From Branchiostoma floridae (Eukaryota > Chordata > Leptocardii > Amphioxiformes > Branchiostomatidae), in the NCBI RefSeq assembly GCF_000003815.2, contig NC_049995.1:809375-833120 (forward strand): a stretch of 23,746 nt of DNA, given 5' to 3'. The stretch's first letter is position 1. Every line of letters starts with the position of its first letter. Made by a program: the position numbers and the translations under genes. Shown one piece after another: positions 8,782-18,857 of the stretch. The notes under the pieces were generated by a model. It worked only from the letters and a program-made list of their open reading frames with translations, did not search any database and was not told the origin of the DNA.

Positions 8782-10730
8782 TATGGTACGTACTGTAAAA
8801 TCACGAATAAGTGCAATAAAAAAGCGTTTTGTAATAAAGAAGACTCCATCTACCTGTGTTGTGTCAAGCCTTGTGTTGAGCGAATTCATTCTTTCGGACC
8901 TTCGTTCCTGTACTGTTCAAAATCCAACTTTCAATTTGAGTATGTTAATCATGTTGTTATATATCGGTATCTATATCATGACCAATCGCGACAACTGACA
9001 TGTATCGGATATCATTACTTAGTGGTGTAACATTGCTGTTTGTATAGGACAGCTGTTTGTCCACATTCTGACTTTAGGCCACAGCAAATCAATTTGATGG
9101 ATGACATCCTATGCAAAAATAATGAGATAGGGCGAAAACAATGGGTAAAAAAACAAGATAGACACCATAAACGTCGTGCATAACAAGAAGTCAAGTGACA
9201 AGCATGCTAGCACAGACAAAAAGACATCCATTCCTGTATTAGTTGACTAGTGTAGTTAAAGTGACACTTATCTGTGGTAGACTGGTATCACTAAGTTGGC
9301 AAGTACGCTCGTGACTTCCAAAGTGGTGCCACTTTTGCAACAATCCAACCAGTTTCACTTCTATAACTACAGTCTTAGCTACCCCACTAGTGTCACTTCT
9401 ACAAGTACAATCACTAGAATGCAACACAGATTATTTCCTGTTTTGGTACTTTTTCATCATATTGACCATCTCCGAAGAAGAATTTTTTTTTCTGAAATCA
9501 GGCGAAAATTCATGCGCGCGTGGATTTCATCTATAAAATTTACTTGCTGTGGCCTTACAACGTTTACGCACTTTATCATCATACATACGTACTATGTTTC
9601 ATACTTGTTTTAGTAATTAGGATGATAAGTTTGTTTCTTCTTCTTTTTGCCATACATTTGCGCAAAAAAAAGTTCTTCTTCCTGACAGTGGTATCAGGTC
9701 GATTGAGTCGCTAAGAGGGAGGTATTAAAAAAAAAATTGAGCGGTAGCCCGTTCGTCTGATATTTTCCGTTCGATCTGTCGTCAGTTGGTGTTTGTGTGT
9801 GTTAGTTTAGACAAAAGGCGCCATTATGCGGTCATCAGCCCGATGTTGTGACAGCTGCGCGCATCCCGCCAAACCGTATCCATCCGACACCACAGCGGCT
9901 ATACGGGGGACCGTCCATTGTTGGTTCGGATATGCTTATAAATCTACCATAGGCTTTATTTTTACCATAGGCGGACGTGATTGGGCTAAAGTCAAGTTTA
10001 CGGAGTAAAAAATTTTTCGCGTTCGACAGCCAGGCAAGTTATTCTATCGGCGGAAAATTACCGTCCCGACAACATCAGTGTTTTACCGCATGATTGATCA
10101 GAAACGAGGCCAATAAGGCAAACGACCGTTCCACACTGTCCATCATAAGTAGCAGTTTGAATAGCTTTGGCAAATAGGAAATCAACCAATTAGATAATGA
10201 TGCGAGTCTGTCAAATATATGTTTTTGTTCGTTTTTTATCTCTTTTATTTCGATGGAGATGCGCGAGACTATAACTATGTCATCGGTCCAGGCTACTCTA
10301 AATTGCTACAATTTTTCGTTTTATAACGCTAGTTATGATATTGGTTATTTGATTTTGCATTTGAACATTAGTATGATTTTGGAGTAAAAGTAAATGGGAG
10401 CTGATTCTATAGATTTTTTATAGCTTTTGTTTGCTTGCCTCATTGTCCTCGTTTTCATTCAGTCATTCGGTCATGTACTACTAGTATGTCCGCCGTGTGA
10501 GAAAGGTGCATCGGAAACAAGTTACAAGAGTGGGCACTAAATCGGCGCGTGAGGAAAAAGATACAATCCTAGCAGCCTCAGCAGTTCAAACCAAGGAGCG
10601 AGGCTAACTTGGATAGAAGAGGTCGTTATTAGTCCACAGTTTTGGCATCCAGCCAACCAGGCAACATCTGAGATGTATCATATTTTCTGCTGAATGCGTT
10701 TGTCACCATATCGTTGGTCTCCTGTTAACG
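8782..10730. other. Intergenic region, nothing identified
   Basis: Only short ORFs without coding character occur on either strand. A poly-A tract lies near 9728. GC content rises around 9810-9990, where a short phrase ACCATAGGC is repeated 20 bases apart (about 9945 and 9966). I see no RNA gene, mobile element or promoter that can be supported. Confidence 0.45.
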
Positions 10731-11103
10731 CACGGCCGAGGTCCCTAGGTCAGGCACGGCCGAGGTCCCTAGGTCACGCACGGCCGAGGTCCCTGGCTCA
10801 CGCACGGCCGAGGTCCCTGGCTCACGCACGGCCGAGGTCCCTGGCTCACGCACGGCCGAGGTCCCTGGCTCACGCACGGCCGACGGTCCCTGGGTCATGC
10901 ACGGTCGAGGTCCCTGGCTCACGCACGGCCGACGGTCCCTGGGTCATGCACGGCCGAGGTCCCTGGCTCACGCACGGCCGACGGTCCCTGGGTCATGCAC
11001 GGTCGAGGTCCCTAGCTCACGCACGGCCGAGGTCCCTAGCTCACGCTACTCACGCACGGCCGAGGTCCCTGGATCACGCACGGCCGAGGTCCCTGGGTCA
11101 CTC
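10731..11103. repeat. GC-rich minisatellite, 24/25-bp unit, ~15 copies
   Basis: Units begin with CACGGCCGAGGTCCCT at 10731, 10755, 10779, 10803, 10827, 10851, 10875, 10900, 10924, 10949, 10973, 10998, 11022, 11055 and 11079. Most units are 24 bp (ending GGCTCACG or AGGTCACG). A 25-bp variant, CGACGGTCCCTGGGTCATG, alternates with the 24-bp form between 10875 and 11021, giving a local 49-bp higher-order period. A 9-bp partial unit sits at about 11046-11054. Because the unit lacks stops, ORFs run through it on both strands (Ala-Arg-Pro-Arg-Ser-Leu type repeats), but nothing flanks them that looks like a gene. Confidence 0.95.
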
Positions 11104-12596
11104 AAAGGCCGACTCCTACACGCATTTGTGTAGATGATTATTTATGAATTATGTGTGAAACTGTTCTGTTGTGCCACTGTGTGGTTGGACGGTCCCTATC
11201 CTTGGCCACCCATTTAGGGATGTGTAGTGGTTGGTCCCCGGCCTGACGTAGAATCTCACTTTCCCTCGCGAGCTCGAGGCTTACCGTACAAGGGGCTTTT
11301 GCCATGTGAACTTATATTTTCACTTTAGTAAATTAGCTAAGGAGGGATCCTTGTGTACGACGACGTTGACGTGACCCTGAAGGTGTCTTCTAGCGTAGTT
11401 TTGGACAACAGCAGTGATTTTTATGGTCCACGGCGGCGACCCTCCGTGCTTCACACACGAGGCGGACTGTCAGGCAACCGGACTGCTTAGCACATTGTCA
11501 TCGTGCGACGGAGAATCACTGGTACAGTCATACCCGCGATGGAGTGTTAAATAGAGCTCCGCAGTACTACGTGCACAGCCGGATATTATTCAAGTTACGA
11601 GTTGCATTTGTCCAGGCTTCTGGGTCCGCGCATCTGTGAAGACGTCAGATCCCGTTACCAACACTGAAACAACCGCTCATCTTTCCTCACTCACAGGTTT
11701 GCTGCATCTTTCTTATTGTAGAATTCTAATGGTCCATCTTTCACATGTGTGTCGTATGTTGAGGTGTTGTATGTCTCACTTACAGCGTGTCAGGCGTGTA
11801 GCGGAACAAATGTCCTAAACTGGTCCGAGCGTTAATGAGTTGTCAGGGGTGCAATTAGCAACTACTGGTAATCAGAGCGAAACATCGTCGTTTGGTTATA
11901 TTATAACATGTGTGCCTTAATTTCATTTCGGCTTAGATATGATGTGTTCGTTGCCAAAGCTAATATCATCAAAATATGCCAATTGATATAAGTGATTTAT
12001 AATTAGCGATTTAAACAAAAAGGCGACGATAACTAGAGAAAACTGAAACACATTTCTTAATATTTCTGACAAATGCGGCATAGTGTTTAGGATGGGAGGG
12101 GGGCTAAAGGGAACGTATTGTCGTCATTTAACGCTAGTCTGTCCAAGCTGGTTTTATTTATGAATATCATACATATATCATTTCCATACCAAAATTCCTC
12201 TCAACGGAACACAATGGACTCTTGTTCTTTTAATATCACAGGATTCCCAGTCCTGCTCCAATACCCCGGGGCTAGATTTAACGTTATGAAGTTCCATATA
12301 TAACACAACAACAGTCACCCTCATGGTCTAGTTTAGGTTGACCCGGGTAGGATACAGTCACAGGCATAAAAGCCGCAGTCATCCCCAGAGCTGTAGCGTG
12401 AGCCGGGCGGGAGTATGCTCGGCATCGTAAACTCACGCGTGCGGCATGGCGGCAATGTGCGCGCCGGGCCGGCTGGCAGAACATCTGTCACCAGATATAT
12501 GCCCACTGTGAGCTGCACAGGACGGCAACAAAACAAGCTGTCAGGGACAAATGGAACTGTACCACCGTACACTGTCTTTCCGTCGTCGACATGATC
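11104..12596. other. Intergenic region or upstream part of gene 2, no supported gene
   Basis: No ORF is convincing. A GC-rich patch with several CpGs lies at about 12390-12480 and includes an ATG near 12446 opening only 21 codons (MAAMCAPGRLAEHL...). It could be a promoter or untranslated first exon of gene 2, but nothing proves that. The rest is AT-rich, with a G run near 12096. Confidence 0.4.
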
Positions 12597-13331
12597 TTAC
12601 CACCATCCCAACCGCAAATTGTCTTACCATCGTCTCAACTAAACATAATATCTTATCATCATCCCAACCTTACATGGTCTTACCATCATCCTTACCGAAC
12701 ATGGTCTTACCATCATCCCGACCGTACATGGTCTTACCATCATCCCAACTGTACATAGTCTTACCATCACCAAGCCGTACATGGTCTTACCATCATCCCA
12801 ACCGTACACGGTCTTACCATCATCCCAACCGTACATAGTCTTACCATCATCCCAACCGTACATGGTCTTACCATCATCCCAACCGTACACGGTCTTACCA
12901 TCATCCCAACCGTACATAGTCTTACCATCATCCCACCCGTACATGGTCTTACCATCATCCCAACCGTACACGGTCTTACCATCATCCCAACCGTACATAG
13001 TCTTATCATCATCCCAACCGTACATGGTCTTACCATCATCCCAAGCGTACACGGTCTTACCATCATCCCAACCGTACATAGTATTACCATCATCCCAACC
13101 GTACATAGTCTTACCATCATCCCAACCGGACCCTACATGGTCTTACCATAATCCCAACCGTACACGGTCTTACCATTATCCCAACCGTACACAGTCGTAC
13201 CATCATCCCAACCGTACATGGTCTTACCATCATCCCAACCGTACATGGTCTTACCATTATCCCAACCGTACATGGTCTTACCATTATCCCAACCGTACAT
13301 GGTCTTACCATCATCCCAACTGTAATGGTCT
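12597..13331. repeat. 27-bp minisatellite, ~27 copies, with 81-bp higher-order period
   Basis: The unit is approximately CATGGTCTTACCATCATCCC plus AACCGTA, 27 bp, beginning degenerate near 12597 and ending near 13331. The trinucleotide-compatible length keeps several frames open, which explains long repetitive ORFs on both strands (VLPSSQPY on +, GWDDGKTMY on -). From about 12780 to 13080 the units come in a regular three-step cycle, CATGG, CACGG, CATAG, repeated about four times. That is an 81-bp higher-order unit. The last units (13130-13320) change ATCATCC to ATTATCC in places and lose the cycle. The array ends about 60 bp before a candidate splice acceptor of gene 2, so it probably lies in an intron or promoter region. 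I do not call it coding. Confidence 0.95.
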
Positions 13332-13388
13332 ACACATTCAAGAAAAATATTTCAAACCATGGTTCAAATGTTGTTGTTTTTCTAACAG

Positions 13389-13454
13389 AAATAAGATTTC
13401 TTAGTTTAAGAATTTTTCTGTGCATAAGAAGAGACAAGAAAGATAAGGAAAGGC
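13389..13454 (+). other. Possible 5' UTR portion of gene 2 exon 1
   Basis: A pyrimidine-rich stretch ending TGTTTTTCTAACAG at 13388 is a good candidate 3' splice site. The 66 nt between it and the ATG at 13455 contain an in-frame TAA immediately after the acceptor, so this segment would be untranslated. If real, at least one untranslated exon lies further upstream, beyond the 27-bp minisatellite. Confidence 0.4.
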
Positions 13455-13610
13455 ATGGAGCCAGGTCTGGGCAGTTTTCTAGCTAAACGGCAGAAGGAGC
13501 GGCGCAGGTCTGAAGGAAACATCCCCCTGCAGTACACTGTCCTGCCGCTGGCAGTGACTGGAGCCGAACACGAACTGGGCATGCACGCACAAGTGGGAAA
13601 TGGGGACCAG
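13455..13610 (+). CDS. Gene 2 exon 1: start of SPxR-repeat protein
   Basis: ATG in a fair context (GGCATGG) opens 52 codons, MEPGLGSFLAKRQKERRRSEG onwards, ending GNGDQ at donor CAG/gtgatg (13610-13611) in phase 0. Codon usage is GC-ending and coding-like up to the donor, then collapses. The cluster KRQKERRRSEGNI is strongly basic and includes an RRxS site of the kind used by basophilic kinases. Exon 2 carries a near-copy of this motif (RRRLSEGNI), which supports membership of the same gene or a duplicated alternative start. No signal peptide or membrane segment is seen. I do not recognise the family. Confidence 0.65.
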
Positions 13611-14225
13611 GTGATGGCAGATGTAAACATCATTTATCGGTGGTGTGCGGGCTTTATTAGACTTCTCTCTCCATCTTTTGGTAAATATAGAAGTTTAGCC
13701 AATGTGTTAAGACCTCCTAATATCCTTCTCTTCCTCCATTTTCTGGCGACATCAAGAAATCTTGATCAAACTGCAATAGTGACTTACAATCAATATCTTT
13801 CGAATGATTTCACGGCTTTATTTTGACACTCTTACTACTTAGGACTATTTTAAAGTAAAATGAACGAGCTTAATTTTCTCGAAATCTTTAGATTTTCGTT
13901 AGTCGCCTGACAAGAGTTTTAAAATACACAAAACAAAAACAATACCTCCCATCAACAAGTGGTCTCTACCATTGAACCCCTGACCTGAAATGTCGATCAT
14001 GTCTGATAAACCACTAGTTCTACCACCTCTGAGCTCTAAGTCTGACCTCTTCTTACGCAAGTCTGAACCTTGCGGACATAACATATTTCCATTCTCTTCC
14101 TGCCACTCCTGAAGTGTACGCAAGTAGGCACGAACACGCAAGAACAAAAACATCCATACACACCAAAACAAAACGCAAGGTAATTGCCATCTATTTATTC
14201 AAATATTTGCCTTTGTCATATCTAG
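13611..14225 (+). other. Gene 2 intron 1
   Basis: This 615-nt intron (642 nt if the alternative acceptor at 14252 is used) runs from gtgatg to TATCTAG. The body is AT-rich, with no repeat or embedded ORF that I can support. Confidence 0.6.
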
Positions 14226-14570
14226 GACTCCAATTCCCTCCGTTGCTTTGAGATGTCTACAACGGGGAAGAAGACGTCTTCTGAAGGGACGAAAGACGAT
14301 AAGACAAAGAGCAAGAAATCTAAGAAGAAACTCCTGCCATTCCTACGACGCCGACTGAGCGAGGGAAATATATTCGTCAAAAGCTCTTCCTTCCCGAAAT
14401 TCAGTTCGGAGGAGAAGAAGCTGCAGCCTGAAAACAAGGACGCTGGCCGGGCTGCAGGGAACAGCTGCCGGGCTGCAGGGAACAGCTGCCGCGCTGCAGG
14501 GAACAGCTGCCGGGCTGCAGGGAACAGCTGTAGCGGCACTGAGCTGCAGATATGCGCCGTGACGACACAG
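14226..14570 (+). CDS. Gene 2 exon 2: lysine-rich segment with RAAGNSC repeats
   Basis: Donor ACACAG/gtcagt lies at 14570-14571. Two acceptors, 14225 (ATCTAG) and 14252 (TTTGAG), are both phase 0 and both leave the frame open, so the exon begins at 14226 or 14253; using the second puts an ATG as the first codon. The sequence starts MSTTGKKTSSEGTKDD, continues with a Lys/Ser-rich block, then RRRLSEGNI and FSSEEKK. Four perfect or near-perfect heptapeptides RAAGNSC follow, and the exon ends AVTTQ. The protein is hydrophilic and probably disordered. The start ATG could also serve as an alternative first exon. The phase-0 junctions to exons 1 and 3 fit a single gene. The function is unknown. Confidence 0.75.
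14446..14529 (+). repeat. 21-bp tandem repeat x4 inside exon 2
   Basis: Four consecutive 21-bp units, GCCGGGCTGCAGGGAACAGCT, begin at 14446, 14467, 14488 and 14509. The third differs by one base (GCCGCG). Each encodes one heptapeptide RAAGNSC, placing a cysteine every seven residues. The near-identity at DNA level indicates recent expansion, and copy number is probably variable between individuals. Confidence 0.95.
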
Positions 14571-14884
14571 GTCAGTCTGTCCTCTGAAACTTCAAGGTCT
14601 CACACCTGACGAGATTTGATACTAAAATGTTCTCTCTGCGAATAGTTGTGTCATCGGGTCAGTGAATAAATGTGTAACAAGTCTTTGATTTATTGACAAC
14701 CTAATGTTTTCAACAGTCGACGTCTCGGTGGCCGTCTGTCATCTTTTTGACTGATTGCTTTACTGTGCACGGCAGCTACGTATCACTGCTAACTATGCGG
14801 ACCAAGCCGTATTGTCGCTTACATTGATATTGGTTAACGACAATGAGATAATGCGTTTCCAAACGTTAATATCTGTCACATGCA

Positions 14885-15183
14885 TGAATACTGTAGGATA
14901 TAGGGGAATTCTTTTTACACAACCAGCAAGAATTCTCACCGCTATACTAGCCGATGTAGGTGGCGCTTTTGCGGTGAGAAAACAACCCCAAACGTGGCTT
15001 AGCTTCTAACCTCCCCTCGTCCCGGTCAATCACGGTCATTGACGTTCTTATGAAAAACAGAACTCCAGTTAGAAGTTCTGACAAAGGTGTCTGAGAGACA
15101 TCGAAATGTAAGCAATAGAAGTACCTGCTGGTTGTGTAAAAGAATTCTCCTATATTCTACAAACCTGTTGAAACTATTTTCGG
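14885..15183. mobile_element. TIR element related to the one at 23198-23511
   Basis: A left segment around TTTACACAACCAGCAAGAATT (near 14916) is repeated in inverse near the right end (CTGCTGGTTGTGTAAAAGAATT near 15126). The outer parts GTAGGATATAGG and CCTATATTCTAC are also complementary. The right terminus AAACTATTTTCGG matches the terminus of the copy at 23498-23510. The left end seems shortened by about 30 bases compared with the right. The element lies in gene 2 intron 2 and has no coding capacity. Confidence 0.75.
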
Positions 15184-15261
15184 ATAAATACTGTAATATG
15201 TAAATAATGTATGTCTAGTTGAATCTGCGTAGAAACTGTTGCATTCCTATAACCCTTCCAG

Positions 15262-18173
15262 GTAGAGGACCCCGCGGGCGGGCCTACAGTGACTACAGAA
15301 ACTCAGGAAAAACCGACAACTGTAACCTCAGGGACAGACTCTGCTGTGGGTCCCCCCTCCCGTGGGGAACCATGCACCAGCAAGGGCAGATCTTCCAGCA
15401 GAGAGATGACCCCCGGGAGGGGTCAGTCTCCGGACAGAGGGTCATCTGCAAAACCGGGCCAGTGCCCAAACAAAGGACCATCTCCAAAAAGTAGCCAATC
15501 TCCAACCAGACTGTCATCTCCAAATAGAGCCCAGTCTCCAAGCAGAAAACCGTCTGAAAGCAGGGGCCAGTCTCCAACCAGAGGGTCTTCCCCCCGGAGG
15601 GGCCAGTCTCCAAACAAAGGACCATCGACGAAAAGGGGCCAGTCCCCTCATAGTGGACAATCTCCAAAGAGGGGCCAGTCCCCAAGCAACAGAGTGCCAT
15701 CTCCCAAAAGGAACCAGTCTCCAAACAGAGGACCATCCCTTAACCGGGGCCAGTCCCCAAACAGAGGACAATCTCCCAAAAGGGTCCATTCCCCGCGCAG
15801 AGGTCCGTCCCCTAAGAGAAGTCACTCCCAAGACAACCAACCATCCCCCAAAAGGGGCCAGTCCCCAGACAGTAGTCCATCCCGATCCCCCAAGCGGTGT
15901 CAGTCTCCCAACCGGAGGCAATCTCCAAAGAGGGGCCAGTCTCCGAGCAGAGGCCCGGCCTCTAACAGGACTCAGTCCCCCAAACGTAGCCCATCCCCTA
16001 AGCGCAGCCAATCGCCAGATGGGCGAAAAACCCCAACAAGGGATCAAACCCCTGAGAGAGGGCCATTTCTAGTAAATTCAAAGTCTCCAAGCAGTGGATC
16101 TGCTCCTATGAATAACACTGACACCTCAGAAGTAACCGCAAACTTTAGAAACAAAGAGGTGAAAATTCCTGACGTCCCAACCCTTATGGAAAGCAATAAA
16201 CAGTTGATGATATCGTGCTTTTCTGCTGAGCAGGGTTCTAGTCTAGATGTTGTTCTCGAGCAGCCGGAAATGGAACTAGAGGAAGCATGCCAAGATCTGA
16301 CAACAACAGTGACAACTATCAATGATCAACGGCCCCACCTACAGACGGTATTAGACAATCACAAAAGAAGTAACGCAGAACAAGTACTTGTAGCTGGTTC
16401 CAAATCCCTGGAAAATAGTTCCTATGTAACAATCGACTCTGCTGAGAATGTCTCGCCGCTCAAAGACGGAAGGAAATCCTCCTTGTCAATTGAAGAAACC
16501 ACGGCTTCTGGATCAAGTGATTCCCGACAGCCATGTAGTGCTGAGATATTGAAATCTTCCAAAAGAGACAACAGAGAACATTTGAAAATTAGTAACACTG
16601 AAAAGACAGACGACGCAACAGTCAGTAGGAAAACAGAGAAAAAAGTCTTAATACAAAATGGAGAGAAAAACAGCACGGGCAATAAAAAGGATACATTTTC
16701 TACTCCTACTCTACAAGAAAGCACTAAACCCAGACACCGTCCTGATCACGTGACGGAGCCGCAGGATCCCGGATGTACCCCTGGCCACGCGGCAACAGCT
16801 GTAACGGATAACAGCCCAGGGCATGCCGGGAGTGGCAACGTGGAGGCAGCCTGCACAGCCGGTGTGCGGGGCTTCCAGGACCGGAAAGAGTTCCTAAAAA
16901 AACAAGACGAACATCAACCAGCTGATCTTCACACGTCGGTGAATCATCAGCACACTGAAGGTCTGGCATCAGCTAAACGCATTGGGACAACACCTATAAC
17001 TGTGGGCATATCGGCGACCCAGCAGGGTGAAGCACTAAGGGACACGCGCCCGGAAAACCCTGCCGAGGGGGAAAGGCAACAGGTGGGGGTTCAGCTACAA
17101 CAACGTAGGGGGATCATGGACGATCCAACTGGTGAGAGTACCTGTAGTAGGGATACTGTTTCTTCTGGTAGTGAAGCATTAACAGCGAGCGCTACTGGAG
17201 TTTCTGACAGAAACGAACTAAGTCGTAGCGTGATTAATGTTGGAGAAATACAGAGTACCGGGGAATTGTCTGAGAGCAGTTATTCGTGCGACGGACCCGG
17301 ACATGACAACACGCCAGCTGCCGCACAGCAACAAATAAAAGGCATTCATCACAACAAAACCATGGACGGTAGCGCCACACTACATGACAAAAACAATGGC
17401 GCACACTGGAAAAGTAGACAGGAAAGTGATCATGCGGCGACGTTGGGAACCCAAGAGGTTCCAAACAGCGATGTCTACAGTACAGAAAGTCCAACTGTCG
17501 TTGATGAGGGTGGTGAATCTGCACAGGTTGTCTCCACTGCCGCCGTGGCTGGCTATCACGAGAATCCAACCAACAGCCTTGCGGAGGAAATCAGGCTGGC
17601 AGGGGCAGACGATGTAGGCCCAAAATCACCAACAGAATCGGAGACATTTTCCCAAACAGACGAGCAAACAGAAAACTATCTGTCCACTCGGAATACCACG
17701 TCAAGCCTCGATCACAGCCAGTTAGGAAACCCAGACAATGGAGGTCCTGTAAAGCATCCCGCTCGAGGCAAGAAATCCTCCATCCCCCGTAGAGAGAGTA
17801 CGGATAGCGAGAAGGAAGAGACTGGGAACACCAGGAGAGACAGGCCTCCTCTAAATGGCAACGGAGGGAGGAAAGCCAACTCTAAAACGGCGAAGTCAAA
17901 AATGTCGTCAAAAACACTGAGTATGACTCCTTCAGGTGGCTCCAAAGCTGGAATGATGTCGGGAAAACGTATTTCCCGCAGCACCACGTCTCTGCCTGAC
18001 GGGCAGCAGAGCAACTCTCCCGGGCAGAGAGGCGCACAGCTCCCGTCAGTGGAGGAGGCGGCCAGGCTAGCAGACAGCGCAGAAAAGAACATGACCTGGC
18101 CGAAACAGAAAAAGACGACCAAGGAGGACAAGAAGGAAGAACTAAACAACTTCAGGAGGACGTCTTCTCTTAG
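15262..18173 (+). CDS. Gene 2 exon 3: giant exon with SPxR hexapeptide array
   Basis: The acceptor CCTTCCAG lies at 15261 and the donor TTAG/gtaaga at 18173-18174. The 2,912-nt exon is open throughout (970 codons plus two bases). It begins VEDPAGGPTVTTETQEKP in phase 0, so the GTG at 15289 is not a start. Residues ~50-268 are an array of ~36 hexapeptides (RGQSPN, RGPSPK and variants) containing about 25 S/T-P-x-R/K sites, the consensus of CDK-type proline-directed kinases. The central ~600 residues are polar, Ser/Thr/Glu-rich and probably disordered. The C-terminal part is basic, with RxxS-type sites (PRRESTD, RISRSTTS, RRTSSLR) and a Lys/Glu-rich stretch (KKTTKEDKKEELNNF). No enzyme domain, membrane segment or zinc finger is visible. 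Candidate roles are cytoskeletal or nuclear scaffold; this is inference. SR-rich splicing proteins and neurofilament-like KSP proteins look superficially similar but are not shown to be related. Confidence 0.85.
15418..16065 (+). repeat. 18-bp-period coding repeat (hexapeptide array)
   Basis: DNA units near AGGGGCCAGTCTCCAAAC recur with an 18-bp period, diverged at synonymous and nonsynonymous sites. The protein period is six residues with Ser-Pro kept in most units. Units differ enough that slippage looks old, unlike the 21-bp repeat in exon 2, and a few units are five, seven or eight residues long. Open reverse-strand ORFs here (Gly/Leu/Trp-rich) are shadows of the repeat. Confidence 0.9.
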
Positions 18174-18761
18174 GTAAGATAATATCCTCAGACTTAATCT
18201 ATTATATGCCTTCTGTATCGAGTTTGTTTAAACAGTCACGCTGAAGAAGAGTGATGGATGTTACTCTAAGTTTAAACCTCCGGAAGCAGCTATCCGATTA
18301 TCAACGGATTGTAGAGAATGCCTTCATGGTTGAAACTGTTCAGTCTGCTACGCGTTTAAATGACTGGTGGAATTTATTCTCAGAATATTATAATGAGATT
18401 GAAGATGAACGTAACTTTATTATGGATTGTTCACGATATTGTAGTAAAGTTTAACGCTTAAAGCAAATTACTTTCTTTCCTCCTACTTAAAATTTTGATA
18501 CATTCCATCGTATAGGTAGAACTACATTCGAGATGAAAATAACTCTTACAAATAGGTGAATGCACACAAAAAATTTTGGAACAAGTAGTGTCAATGATCA
18601 ACGTTGAATTTAACATATGTTGATTTCGTGCACTAAACTGCTTGTACCTATGTTAATATATTTTATCCACTGTATATATGTATAGTGGCAGCAGACTCTG
18701 CTTTTGTTGCGTCCATAAATTTAAATATTGTTGAGAAATCACGTCCGTTTCTCTTCCACAG
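18174..18761 (+). other. Gene 2 intron 3
   Basis: This 588-nt GT-AG intron runs from gtaaga to CTCTTCCACAG. It contains an unexplained 66-codon ORF (18254-18454) and is otherwise AT-rich. Confidence 0.75.
18254..18454 (+). CDS. Unassigned 66-codon ORF in gene 2 intron 3
   Basis: ATG to TAA, beginning MDVTLSLNLRKQLSDYQRIV and including RLNDWWNLFSEYYNEIEDE. Acidic and aromatic residues are mixed as in a folded protein. However, the DNA is AT-rich (unlike the GC-rich exons here), no splice sites bound it convincingly, and 66 codons is within chance range. It may be a fragment of a mobile-element protein or spurious. I do not recognise it. Confidence 0.15.
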   Translation: MDVTLSLNLRKQLSDYQRIVENAFMVETVQSATRLNDWWNLFSEYYNEIEDERNFIMDCSRYCSKV

Positions 18762-18857
18762 ACTGCCGACTAAGGAGAAGACGTCCTTTAAGCGGTCCGT
18801 GAGCTTCCGGCTCACCGAGAGGTCCGAGTCTATGTCCAGCCTGGGCAGCGAGGCAAG
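18762..18857 (+). CDS. Gene 2 exon 4: basic/serine-rich 32-residue segment
   Basis: The acceptor TTCCACAG lies at 18761 and the donor GCAAG/gtgagt at 18857-18858. The 96-nt exon is in phase 2 at both ends and completes the split codon of exon 3 to give ...TSSLR-LPTKEKTSFKRSVSFRL, then TERSESMSSLGSEA. It is strongly coding by codon usage. KRSVSF and RSESMSS are candidate basophilic-kinase or 14-3-3 type sites, continuing the RRTSSLR pattern at the end of exon 3. No known domain is recognised. The short, well-bounded exon and the phase match are the main evidence that gene 2 extends beyond the giant exon. Confidence 0.8.

Noticed and set aside
10694-11137. 147-codon ORF of ARPRSL repeats
   Set aside because: It is a translation of the 24/25-bp minisatellite. 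Units of 25 bp shift the frame relative to others, so the peptide repeat is not maintained by selection.
11636-11818. 60-codon ORF
   Set aside because: It has no recognisable motif, AT/GC composition is like its surroundings, and no splice partners were found.
12639-13106. Long reverse-strand ORF of repeated GWDDGKTMY
   Set aside because: It is a translation of the 27-bp minisatellite, which is open in several frames on both strands. No start context, flanking exon or unique sequence supports a gene.
15289-15291. GTG as the start of the long ORF
   Set aside because: The frame is open upstream to the acceptor at 15261 and fits the phase of exon 2, so this is an internal codon.
15293-16047. 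Reverse-strand ORFs rich in Gly, Leu, Trp opposite the SPxR array
   Set aside because: They are shadows of the coding repeat on the + strand; no independent coding evidence.
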